Assembly: GCA_958349325.1 (NCBI GenBank)
Contig: CATWCP010000029.1
Location: 1-11,764, forward strand
Reading direction: 5' to 3'
Origin: an uncultured Collinsella sp.
GTDB taxonomy: Bacteria > Actinomycetota > Coriobacteriia > Coriobacteriales > Coriobacteriaceae
DNA: 11,764 nt
This document shows positions 1-7,104 of the stretch, in pieces. Both the position numbers and the translations under genes were made by a program. How positions within the stretch are numbered: the first letter of the stretch is position 1; every line of letters starts with the position of its first letter. The notes under the pieces are model-generated. The model was not told where the DNA came from. It did no database searches and worked only from the letters and a program-made list of their open reading frames with translations.

Positions 1-275
1 GGCGCGGCCTGGTGGCACACGCTGCGAAGGTGCGTCGAAGGAACGGCGAAGATGATGGCCTCGGCGCCGTCGAGCGCCTGTACCAGGTCCGTGGTGGCGA
101 CGACGTTGCCGGGCAGCTCGTAGCCCACCAAATACCGGGGGTTGCGGTGCTCGCCATTGATGCCGGCGGCCGTCTGCTCGCTGTGGGCCCACATGGTCAC
201 GCGCTCGGCTCGCGCGGCGGCAAGGCCGGCGACGGCGGTTCCCCAGGAGCCGGAGCCAATCAGCGCAACATTCAT
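1..275 (-). CDS. gpsA: Glycerol-3-phosphate dehydrogenase [NAD(P)+], N-terminal part
   Basis: Partial gene: the ATG and first 91 codons are present and the rest lies beyond the left edge. GpsA is a cytosolic enzyme that reduces dihydroxyacetone phosphate to sn-glycerol 3-phosphate, the backbone for phospholipids. The translation begins with a Rossmann nucleotide-binding loop (GSGSWGTA, residues 7-14), has the family's NPRYL segment followed by LP at about residues 45-54, and a typical IIFAVPS strand near residues 77-83. The start is the ATG at 273-275, with an AGGAG six nucleotides upstream (282-286) that overlaps the plsY stop codon. Directly downstream of plsY, the enzyme using its product, so the pairing makes biochemical sense. 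Confident in identity; the C-terminal substrate domain cannot be checked. Confidence 0.93.
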   Translation of the reverse strand, partial: MNVALIGSGSWGTAVAGLAAARAERVTMWAHSEQTAAGINGEHRNPRYLVGYELPGNVVATTDLVQALDGAEAIIFAVPSTHLRSVCHQAA

Positions 276-281
276 GACTCT

Positions 282-287
282 CTCCTA
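282..287 (-). promoter_or_regulatory. gpsA ribosome binding site overlapping the plsY stop (TAGGAG)
   Basis: On the minus strand TAGGAG contains both the plsY TAG and an AGGAG placed six nucleotides before the gpsA ATG. The layout supports coupled translation. The same TAGGAG fusion of stop and ribosome binding site occurs at 7828-7833 between scpA and scpB. Confidence 0.7.
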
Positions 288-968
288 CTTATCGTCGGGC
301 TCGGTGACGCGCTTGGTAAACGAGAGCTTGGATTCCTTGCCGGTCATGAGCTTTTTGATGTTCGCACGATGGGCCCACACCACGGTGATGCCGATCATCG
401 CCATGCAAAACTTAAGTCCCAGGCTGCTGTACGGAAAGACCGCGCAGGCAGCGATGGGAAGACCGATGGCAGCGGCAAGCGAGCCCACCGACACAAACTT
501 GGTGATGGCGACGGCCACGATAAACATGCCCAGCAACGACAGGCCAATAGGCCAGTACCAGGCGAGGATGACGCCCAGACCAACCGCGATACCCTTGCCG
601 CCATGGAAATTGAGGTAGGGCGAGAAGATATGGCCCCACACAGCTGCCAGGCAGATGACGCCGAGCATCCAGTCGCCGGCGGCGCCGGGGGCCATAATGC
701 TCACGGGGAAGCCATAGCCCAAGTCGGCGATAAGCGGACGCGCGATAAGGACGCAGATGGCACCCTTAAGGCAGTCGAGCAGCAGCGTGAGCGCGGCCAC
801 CTTGGGGCCGGCCACGCGCAGCGCGTTGGTGGTGCCGATGTTGCCGGAGCCCGCCTTGCGAATGTCCGTGTGGTTGAACACGCGGCCCAAGATCAGGCCA
901 AACGGAATCGCTCCGATAAAGAACGAGACCACGGCGCAGACGGCGGTCAGCAGAATCGGATTATGCAT
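285..968 (-). CDS. plsY: Glycerol-3-phosphate acyltransferase PlsY (acyl-phosphate dependent)
   Basis: Integral membrane enzyme that moves an acyl chain from acyl phosphate to position 1 of glycerol 3-phosphate, giving lysophosphatidic acid. The 227-residue product is close to the family's usual length of about 200-220. It has several hydrophobic membrane segments and all three conserved motifs: SGNIGTTN at 41-48, the GH..SP.....GGKGIA block at 112-128 and HR.NI..L..G.E at 200-212. The reading frame extends upstream to 1049, but those 27 extra residues overlap der and are not membrane-like. The ATG at 966-968 has AAGGAG seven nucleotides upstream (976-981) and is chosen. It overlaps the end of der by 8 nt, suggesting coupled translation. 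The plsY-gpsA pairing matches the pathway. The acyl-phosphate synthase PlsX is not in this window. Confidence 0.95.
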   Translation of the reverse strand: MHNPILLTAVCAVVSFFIGAIPFGLILGRVFNHTDIRKAGSGNIGTTNALRVAGPKVAALTLLLDCLKGAICVLIARPLIADLGYGFPVSIMAPGAAGDWMLGVICLAAVWGHIFSPYLNFHGGKGIAVGLGVILAWYWPIGLSLLGMFIVAVAITKFVSVGSLAAAIGLPIAACAVFPYSSLGLKFCMAMIGITVVWAHRANIKKLMTGKESKLSFTKRVTEPDDK

Positions 969-2295
969 CCTTTTGCTCCTTCTTTCTAAAGAAGAGTCGA
1001 ATGGGCGTGCCGGCAAAGTCGAAGCTCGAGCGCATGCGGTTCTCCACATAGCGCTGGTAGGTGTCGTTGACCAAGTCGCTGTGGTTGACGAAGAACGTGA
1101 ACGTCGGCGGGTTGACGCCCGTCTGAGTCACGTAGTGCATGCGCAGGCGGCGCTTGCCGTCCACCACGGTATGACCGAACTCGCGCAGGTCGGTGAGGAA
1201 CGTGTTGAGGCGCGAGGTGCTGATCTTTTGCGAGCGCGTCTTTTCGGCGGCGTCGACCATTGCCCAGATCTTCTCGACGCTGCGGCCGGTCAGGGCAGAG
1301 ATGCGCAGGTACTGGGCCCAGGGAGCCATAACGCCCAGACGGCGGTCGATGGTCTCCATGCAGGCCTCGCGCTTACGGTCGTCGTCGAGCAGATCCCACT
1401 TGTTGAGCAGCACCACGATGGCGCAGCCGCGCTCGATGGCAAGACCCATGACCTTCTGGTCCTGCTCAGTGACGCCCACGGAGGCATCGACGACGAGCAG
1501 CGCCACGTCGGCGCGGTCGATGGCACGCAGGCCGCGGACCATGGAGTAGTACTCGATGTTCTCGTACACAGTGCTCTTCTTGCGGATGCCCGCGGTATCG
1601 ACCATGCGGTAGTGCTTACCGTTGCGCTCCACGACGGTGTCGATGGCGTCGCGCGTCGTGCCGGCGATGTTGGACACGATAGAGCGGTCGGCGCCCAGGA
1701 TGCGGTTGAACAACGAGGACTTACCGGCGTTGGGGCGGCCGATGATGGCGACGTTCAGCGCGTCGGGGAACTCGTCGGCGATCTCGTCCTCCTCCTCGGG
1801 CAACAGGGCCACGATGTCGTCGAGCAGGTCGCCCGTGCCGTGGCCGTGCAGGGCCGAGAGCGGCGTGGGCTCACCGATGCCGAGCGAATAGAACTCCCAG
1901 ATGCTGTCGTTCTCGCGATCGGGGTTGTCGAGCTTGTTCACCAGCAGAAAGACCGGCTTGTCGCAGCGCTTGAGCATGCGAGCGACCGACTCGTCCTCCT
2001 CGGTGACGCCGGTGCGGCCGTCGACCACAAACAGGATGACGGCGGCTTCCTCGGCGGCGGCGAGGGCCTGGTCGCGAATGGACGTGGCGAAGACGTCATC
2101 GCTCTTGAGCGGTTCGATGCCGCCCGTGTCGACGATGGTGAACTCGCGGCCGTTCCAATCGGCCGTGTGGTACGAGCGGTCGCGCGTGACGCCGCGGGAC
2201 TCATGGACGATGGCGTCCGAGGTCTGGGCCAGGCGGTTAACGAGCGTGGACTTGCCCACGTTGGGGCGTCCGACGACGGCGACGATAGGTTTCAT
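961..2295 (-). CDS. der: Ribosome biogenesis GTPase Der (EngA)
   Basis: Essential double GTPase that assists late assembly of the 50S ribosomal subunit. The 444-residue product has two complete G domains in tandem. Domain 1 shows GRPNVGKS (9-16), DTGG (56-59) and NKLD (120-123). Domain 2 shows GRPNAGKS (186-193), DTAG (233-236) and NKWD (298-301). The two are joined by an acidic linker near 165-178, and the C-terminal KH-like domain occupies about 355-440. Length and architecture are normal for the family. The open frame continues upstream to 2466, but the ATG at 2293-2295 puts the first P-loop at the usual distance and has AAAGGAG five nucleotides upstream (2301-2307). That site overlaps the TAA of the DUF512 gene. 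In Actinobacteria der commonly lies near cmk; here three genes separate them. Confidence 0.97.
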   Translation of the reverse strand: MKPIVAVVGRPNVGKSTLVNRLAQTSDAIVHESRGVTRDRSYHTADWNGREFTIVDTGGIEPLKSDDVFATSIRDQALAAAEEAAVILFVVDGRTGVTEEDESVARMLKRCDKPVFLLVNKLDNPDRENDSIWEFYSLGIGEPTPLSALHGHGTGDLLDDIVALLPEEEDEIADEFPDALNVAIIGRPNAGKSSLFNRILGADRSIVSNIAGTTRDAIDTVVERNGKHYRMVDTAGIRKKSTVYENIEYYSMVRGLRAIDRADVALLVVDASVGVTEQDQKVMGLAIERGCAIVVLLNKWDLLDDDRKREACMETIDRRLGVMAPWAQYLRISALTGRSVEKIWAMVDAAEKTRSQKISTSRLNTFLTDLREFGHTVVDGKRRLRMHYVTQTGVNPPTFTFFVNHSDLVNDTYQRYVENRMRSSFDFAGTPIRLFFRKKEQKDA

Positions 2296-2305
2296 CTGCT
2301 CTCCT

Positions 2306-3748
2306 TTAATGGGTAGGGTCAGCGGAATTAGTAGAGTCGGCAGGCACAATGCCAAGGAAGTGCTCCAGGGTATCGAGCAGCTCATGCGGCATGGTTGACA
2401 CCACATGAACCTCGGCGCCGCGACTGGTAAGGCTTGCGAGTAAATCGTCACGATGATACTCGTCAAGCGTCATGCCGTCAGCGTTGAACATGAGCTTAGG
2501 CACAAAGAGCATAACCCCCGAGAGGTCCTGCGGCAGCTGTTCCAGAATGTCGCAGGCGACGATGAGGCCGGTCACGTCCACGTTGCCGCCAAAGTAGCGA
2601 TTCTTGATGGCCGTGACGGTGCCGGCGAGCCCCTGCGGCGATTCCACGAAACGTGCCACGGTGTCGCGTGCGCTGGCGCCCGAGAGGCACAGCAGGTGCT
2701 GGCTGCGAGCGGCGATGGCCTCGCGGACGCGGGCCAGTCGCTCGGCAGCGGCGGCAAGCACATCGTCCGTCTCGTCTAGGTATGAGCGGATCATGCCGAT
2801 ACCGTCGTAGTACTGCGGATAGCCGTCGTAAAAGTCCGCCTCGGGCGGATCGATGCCGGCGTCCAGGTAGAACTCGTCGCTCATCTGGAAGGTGTGGCGG
2901 CCAAAACGCTCGAAGGCGCGGTCCTGGTAGGGACGGATCATGGCAATGGTCTCGCGAGCCAGTTCGGGCTTGTCGCTGTATGACCAGCTAAAGCGGTTCT
3001 GATGCTTGGTAAAACCGAGCGGCACAATGCCCAGGCTTGTGATTTGCTCGTGCTCCTCGCAAAAGCGCAGGGTCTTTTCCAGCTCCTCGCCGTCGTTCAT
3101 GCCGGGGCACAACACGATCTGCGCGTGAATCTCGATGCCGGCGGCCATGATGGCCTCGAGTACGTCCATGCCGCGCTGGGCGTTGCGGCCCATCATACGA
3201 CGGCGGACGTCGGGGCTCACGGCATGGACCGACACGTTCATAGGGCTCATGTTGCGTTGGATGACGTTTTGCACGTCCTCGTCGGTGAGGTTCGTGAGCG
3301 TGACGAAGTTGCCCTGCAAAAAGCTCAGGCGGTAGTCGTCGTCGCGAATATAGAGCGTGGAGCGGCCGCCCTTGGGCAACATGGTCATAAAGCAGAACAC
3401 GCAGGCGTTTACGCAGGTACGCATGCCGTCGAAGATGGGGCCATCGAACTCCAAACCCCAGTCCTCGCCCGGGAAGCGGTCGAGCTCGACGGGGGTGACG
3501 GTGCCGTCGCGCGGGTCGAAAACCTCGAGGTCGACGGTGTCGTCGTCGGCCTCCCAGAGCCACACGATCATGTCGGTGAGCGCCTCACCGTTGACCGTGA
3601 GCACGCGCATGCCCGGCTCGATACCCACATCCCACGCGGGCGATTCGGGACGCACGTTCTTTACGAGCGCGCCCTCACCCGGCTCGGGGTCGCGGCTGCG
3701 CCCGTAATCGGCCACCTCGGCGGCGTATGCGGGTACGGTCTGGTCCAT
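2306..3748 (-). CDS. PDZ / radical SAM / DUF512 protein, function unknown
   Basis: A 480-residue protein of the DUF512 family, an uncharacterised group known mainly from clostridia, Coriobacteria and cyanobacteria. Residues about 25-75 look like a PDZ-type domain (ALVKNV..ESPA...GI.PG......NGE). Next come C112, C116 and C119 in a CX3CX2C arrangement, the 4Fe-4S ligand pattern of radical SAM enzymes, followed by a barrel-like region. The C-terminal part holds the DUF512 region. A further cysteine lies at 214 (VLCPGMNDG). The expected chemistry is reductive cleavage of S-adenosylmethionine, but the substrate is unknown. The start at 3746-3748 lies 2 nt beyond the ispH stop. An AAGGAG sits unusually far away (14 nt, 3763-3768), so translation may depend on coupling to ispH. 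The frame extends to 3853, but the extra residues are arginine-rich antisense-like sequence. Context among essential ribosome and membrane genes suggests a housekeeping role; this is inference. Confidence 0.88.
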   Translation of the reverse strand: MDQTVPAYAAEVADYGRSRDPEPGEGALVKNVRPESPAWDVGIEPGMRVLTVNGEALTDMIVWLWEADDDTVDLEVFDPRDGTVTPVELDRFPGEDWGLEFDGPIFDGMRTCVNACVFCFMTMLPKGGRSTLYIRDDDYRLSFLQGNFVTLTNLTDEDVQNVIQRNMSPMNVSVHAVSPDVRRRMMGRNAQRGMDVLEAIMAAGIEIHAQIVLCPGMNDGEELEKTLRFCEEHEQITSLGIVPLGFTKHQNRFSWSYSDKPELARETIAMIRPYQDRAFERFGRHTFQMSDEFYLDAGIDPPEADFYDGYPQYYDGIGMIRSYLDETDDVLAAAAERLARVREAIAARSQHLLCLSGASARDTVARFVESPQGLAGTVTAIKNRYFGGNVDVTGLIVACDILEQLPQDLSGVMLFVPKLMFNADGMTLDEYHRDDLLASLTSRGAEVHVVSTMPHELLDTLEHFLGIVPADSTNSADPTH

Positions 3749-3750
3749 GA

Positions 3751-4650
3751 TTAGCGGCAAAGCTCCTTGATGCGCTCGACGGCGCGCTCGATGTGTTCTT
3801 GCGGGGTGGAGGCTCCGGCGGTGATGCCGATGTGGTGAGCGTCGGTAAACCAAGCGGTCTCAAGCTCTGAAGCTTCCTCGATGTGATGCGTGCGCTCGCA
3901 GGCGTCTGCGCAAATCTGCGCCAGGCGGCGGGTGTTGCCCGAGTTCTTGCCGCCCACGACGACCATGCAGTCGCAGCGGTTGGCAAGTGTGGCTGCTGCC
4001 TGTTGACGCTCACTCGTGGCGGCGCAGATGGTGTTGATCACACGCAGCTCCTGCACGCGCGGGGTGATAGCTGCCACGACCTCGGCGAGGTTCTGCGCGG
4101 TCTGGGTGGTCTGCACGACGAGGCCTACCTTGCCCTTGAACGACAAGGCGTTGGCGTCGGCGGCACAGCTCACGACCAGCGCATCAGTGCCGGCGTGGCC
4201 CAGGATGCCCTCCACCTCAGGGTGACCTGGCTCGCCTACGACCACCACGCGGTAGCCCTCGCGCACCAGGCGCTCGGCTGCCATATGGACCTTCTTCACG
4301 TAAGGGCAGGTGGCGTCGACGACGTTAAGGCCACGCTCGCGAGCGGCATCGATCACCTGCGGCACCACTCCGTGCGCGCGAATGATTACGGTGCCCGATG
4401 CGGCGTCGTCCAGGTTCTCGGCCAGGCCAACGCCTGCCTCAGCAAGCTCGCGCACCACGATGGGGTTATGGATGAGCGGACCCAAGGTATGAACCTGAGT
4501 GCACTCCCCTGCCTGCGGCGCGGCGGCTAGCGCCATATCGAGCGCACGCTGTACGCCGTAGCAAGTACCGGCGTGGGCGGCGATCTCGATGGTAGGCGCG
4601 GTTGCCTGGTCGGACGCAGTCGCGGCGGTGTTCGTCACATTCTCGCTCAT
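3751..4650 (-). CDS. ispH: 4-hydroxy-3-methylbut-2-enyl diphosphate reductase IspH
   Basis: Last enzyme of the MEP (non-mevalonate) isoprenoid pathway: it reduces HMBPP to isopentenyl and dimethylallyl diphosphates using an iron-sulfur cluster. The 299-residue product has the three cluster cysteines C30, C115 and C209. It also has the conserved histidines H61 (LIHN), H93 (RAHG) and H143 (GHPE, with E145), the TTQT run at 181-184, SGN at 237-239 and GAS at 279-281. The length is normal apart from a Thr/Ala-rich N-terminal extension of about 20 residues. An in-frame GTG at 4680 is possible, but the ATG at 4648-4650 is preferred. That ATG lies 2 nt after the plsC stop and has only a weak AGG upstream, so translational coupling with plsC is likely. 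Its presence shows that the organism makes isoprenoids by the MEP route. Confidence 0.96.
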   Translation of the reverse strand: MSENVTNTAATASDQATAPTIEIAAHAGTCYGVQRALDMALAAAPQAGECTQVHTLGPLIHNPIVVRELAEAGVGLAENLDDAASGTVIIRAHGVVPQVIDAARERGLNVVDATCPYVKKVHMAAERLVREGYRVVVVGEPGHPEVEGILGHAGTDALVVSCAADANALSFKGKVGLVVQTTQTAQNLAEVVAAITPRVQELRVINTICAATSERQQAAATLANRCDCMVVVGGKNSGNTRRLAQICADACERTHHIEEASELETAWFTDAHHIGITAGASTPQEHIERAVERIKELCR

Positions 4651-4652
4651 GG

Positions 4653-5381
4653 CTAGAACCTGCCCGGATGCTCGGCGCACAGCTCGTCTCGCATAGCGTA
4701 GACGCGGTTCATGGCCTCGGACTCAAACCATTCCAGGCGCTCCGTGCGTTTAAGCCCGGCCGGTGCGTCGGAAAGCGAGACGGCCTTGCCGGCGCGGATC
4801 CAGCACTTCTTGGGGCGCATGAGCTTTTTGCCCGCAGGCGTAATATCGGACCAGCCGCAGATGGCGAGCGGGTTGACGGGCGCCTTGCCCATCTGGGCGA
4901 TGAGCACAAAGCCGCCGTGGACCTCGGGCTTGATATCGCGCGAGCGGATGCGCGTGCCCTCGGGGAAAATCAGGACGTCCTCGCCGCGCTGCAGCGCATG
5001 CTGGGCGGCGCGCAGGCACTTCATATCGGCAGTACCACGCTCCACGGGGATGCCGCCAACGCGGCTGAAGGCCCAGCGCACAATCTTGCTCTTGGCGAAC
5101 TCGGACTTAAAGATGGGACGAATGCGGCGGCCCCCAAAGAACAGCGCCGTCTCCACGGCCAAGAGCTCGGCCATCGAGGTGTGGTTGCAGATGACCACGC
5201 TGCCGCGGCCTTCCTGGCGCTCAAACAGAAGATCGGCGTCCTCGACCTTCCAGCGCCACATGAGCTTGGAGAAGGCCCAAAGGATGGCCATGACTACGAC
5301 GACGGTGCCGCGGATGAGCGCTGGAAACTCGGCGTAGGGGGCGTTGTAATAGTCCTCGGGCGTCTGCTGAAACAGGCGCAT
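4653..5381 (-). CDS. plsC: 1-acyl-sn-glycerol-3-phosphate acyltransferase (PlsC-like)
   Basis: Membrane-associated acyltransferase that would add the second acyl chain to lysophosphatidic acid to give phosphatidic acid. The 242-residue product has an N-terminal hydrophobic segment (about 24-40). The catalytic motif is NHTSMAE at 66-72, FKSEF at 91-95, GGIPVERG at 109-116 and FPEGTR at 139-144, the usual order of PlsC motifs. The catalytic motif is HX4E (H67, E72) instead of the usual HX4D, confirmed by the GAG codon at 5166-5168. The start ATG has a strong AAAGGAGG six nucleotides upstream (5388-5395), inside the end of cmk. plsY and gpsA downstream supply its substrate. An acyltransferase between cmk and der is also seen in other Actinobacteria such as Streptomyces. 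The exact acceptor cannot be shown from sequence. Confidence 0.9.
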   Translation of the reverse strand: MRLFQQTPEDYYNAPYAEFPALIRGTVVVVMAILWAFSKLMWRWKVEDADLLFERQEGRGSVVICNHTSMAELLAVETALFFGGRRIRPIFKSEFAKSKIVRWAFSRVGGIPVERGTADMKCLRAAQHALQRGEDVLIFPEGTRIRSRDIKPEVHGGFVLIAQMGKAPVNPLAICGWSDITPAGKKLMRPKKCWIRAGKAVSLSDAPAGLKRTERLEWFESEAMNRVYAMRDELCAEHPGRF

Positions 5382-5384
5382 GGG

Positions 5385-6071
5385 CTACCTCCTTTGGTTG
5401 ATAAGGTCCTCGATTATCGAGACGACCTCGTCGATGGTGTGGGCGGTGGAGTCGACGTGCACGGCGTCCTCGGCGGGCACGAGCGGGGCGACCTCGCGGC
5501 TGCTGTCAAGCTTATCGCGCTGCTTGAGGGCGTCGAGGGTCTCGTCGACCTCGGCTTCGAGCTGCTCGGACGTGAGCGGCTGGGCGTCGTTTTGGTGACG
5601 CTGCAGCACGCGGCGGCGGGCGCGCTCACGCGGGTCGGCGGTCAGGAAGACCTTGACCTGCGCGTTAGGGAACACGACGGTGCCGATGTCGCGACCCTCG
5701 GCCACGATATCGCGGTCCTCGGCGGCGCGGCGCTGGTGGATGAGCATGGCGGCGCGCACGCCCGGATAGGCCGAGACCTTGGACACGTTGGCGTCGACCT
5801 GCGGGGTGCGGATGGCGGCCGAAGCGTCTTGGCCGTCGATGGTCAGGCGCGTGTCCTCGCCGGTGCCGTTGGTAAAGCGGATCTCAATCTGCTCGGCGAG
5901 AGCGTCGATGGCCGCCTCGTTATCCAGATCGATGCCGCGGTCGAGCGCGGCGAAGGTGACGGCGCGATACATGGCGCCCGTGTCGAGCTTGTTAAAGCCA
6001 AGCTGACGGGCGATCTCCTTGGCGATGGTGGACTTGCCGGATCCGGCGGGGCCGTCGATGGCGACGATCAT
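5385..6071 (-). CDS. cmk: Cytidylate kinase
   Basis: Cytosolic kinase that phosphorylates CMP and dCMP with ATP, feeding CTP and dCTP pools and recycling the CMP released by phospholipid synthesis. The 228-residue product has the P-loop GPAGSGKS at 7-14, LDTGAMYR at 29-36 for nucleotide binding, EGRDIGT at 125-131, and the conserved RDK.DS.R..APL block at 185-197. Length is typical. The frame extends upstream to 6359, but those residues are antisense-like. The ATG at 6069-6071 places the P-loop at the very N-terminus as expected, with AAAGGAAG nearby (6078-6085). A 67-bp gap separates it from rluB upstream, one of only two true gaps in the window. I see no clear terminator or promoter in that gap. 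The gene overlaps nothing downstream, and plsC starts 3 nt after its stop. Confidence 0.96.
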   Translation of the reverse strand: MIVAIDGPAGSGKSTIAKEIARQLGFNKLDTGAMYRAVTFAALDRGIDLDNEAAIDALAEQIEIRFTNGTGEDTRLTIDGQDASAAIRTPQVDANVSKVSAYPGVRAAMLIHQRRAAEDRDIVAEGRDIGTVVFPNAQVKVFLTADPRERARRRVLQRHQNDAQPLTSEQLEAEVDETLDALKQRDKLDSSREVAPLVPAEDAVHVDSTAHTIDEVVSIIEDLINQRR

Positions 6072-6138
6072 GCAATGCTTCCTTTCAATGGTTGACGTGC
6101 TGGTATGGTTCGCGGGCGTTGGGGCGCGGCGGGTTTGC

Positions 6139-7104
6139 CTAGCCCGTGTAGCGCTCGCGGTAGGTGTTGCGCTTGGGTGCTGAGCCATGGCTGCCGTGGT
6201 GACGCGTGCGGCTGGCAGGCGTGTCTTGGGGCTTGCCGCCGTTGCGCTTGGAGCTCGCCTGCTTGGGCGGGATGCCGCCGGCCTTGAGGATCTGCACCTC
6301 GCGGTCGGTGAGCTCGCGCCACGAGCCCTTGGCCACGTCCTTGAGCTCCAGGCCGGCAAAGTTGCAGCGGTGCAGGCGGATCACCGGGTGGTGGATCTTG
6401 CTCAGCATGCGCTTGACCTGGTTCTTGCGGCCTTCGCGGATGATGACCTCCACGGCGGTGGTACCGGGCTTCACACCCTGCGGGGCCACGGCTTCAGCCT
6501 CGCGCGCGTTGATGATGCGACAGATTGCCGGCTGGCACGGGCCGTCGTCGAGCTCGATGCCGCGGCGGAGTGGTTCCAGATCGCGGTCGGTCAGCTGCCC
6601 GTCCACGAGTGCCTGGTAAGTTTTATAGACATGCTTGCTGGGGTGCAGCAGGTCCTGTGACAGGTCGCCGTCGGTGGTAAAGAGCAAAAGGCCCGTGGTG
6701 TCACGGTCCAGGCGGCCCACCGGGAACAGTCCCGGAAAGCGGTCGCGGGGGACCAGATCGGCCACACAAGGGCGCTCCTGCGGGTCGCTCATGGTGGTGA
6801 GGTAGCCGGTCGGCTTGTAGAGCATCAAGTACACGGCGCCCTGGTTGAGTTTGACGGGCATGCCGTCGACCTCAATGTGATCGTGGTCGACATCGACCTT
6901 GGTGCCCAGCTCGGTCGCGACCTGGCCGTTGACGGTCACGCGGCCAGCGGTCATCAGGTCCTCTGAGCCGCGACGGCTCGCCACGCCCGCGCGTGCCAAA
7001 AAGCGCTGCAGGCGCATGGTGTGCGGATAGACGGGCTGGGCGTCGGTTGCGGGTGCTTCGTTGCCCACGGCGCGCGTCTCCCCTACTTCGTTAGTCCTCG
7101 TCAT
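6139..7104 (-). CDS. rluB: 23S rRNA pseudouridine synthase, RluB/RsuA family
   Basis: Converts a uridine in ribosomal RNA to pseudouridine. The 321-residue product has a ~30-residue N-terminal lead, then an S4-like RNA-binding domain (about 31-85, starting with RLQRFLARAGVASRR). The catalytic domain has GRLDRDTTGLLL, in which D133 is the expected catalytic aspartate, and GRKNQVKRML near residues 244-253. A basic, low-complexity tail (about 279-321) ends the protein. The start at 7102-7104 is chosen because GGAGG lies six nucleotides upstream (7111-7115), within scpB; the later ATG at 7017 has no such site. The first 14 nt overlap scpB. The family, and the scpA-scpB-rluB order seen in mycobacteria and other Actinobacteria, favour RluB (23S rRNA) over RsuA, but the target position is not certain. 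Confidence 0.9.
   Translation of the reverse strand: MTRTNEVGETRAVGNEAPATDAQPVYPHTMRLQRFLARAGVASRRGSEDLMTAGRVTVNGQVATELGTKVDVDHDHIEVDGMPVKLNQGAVYLMLYKPTGYLTTMSDPQERPCVADLVPRDRFPGLFPVGRLDRDTTGLLLFTTDGDLSQDLLHPSKHVYKTYQALVDGQLTDRDLEPLRRGIELDDGPCQPAICRIINAREAEAVAPQGVKPGTTAVEVIIREGRKNQVKRMLSKIHHPVIRLHRCNFAGLELKDVAKGSWRELTDREVQILKAGGIPPKQASSKRNGGKPQDTPASRTRHHGSHGSAPKRNTYRERYTG

Noticed and set aside
12..989. Plus-strand open frame of 325 codons opposite gpsA and plsY
   Set aside because: Covers plsY and the start of gpsA in antisense, has no family motifs and is rich in Gly, Asp, His and Gln; treated as a shadow.
757..2316. Long plus-strand open frame of 519 codons opposite der and plsY
   Set aside because: It is antisense to clear der and plsY genes, its product is a repetitive His/Asp/Val/Gly/Ala-rich sequence with no motif, and such frames are common in GC-rich DNA.
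4602..6095. Long plus-strand open frame of 497 codons opposite plsC and cmk
   Set aside because: Antisense to two well-supported enzymes; composition is Gly/Asp/Leu/Val/His-rich without recognisable domains, as expected from the complementary strand's codon bias.
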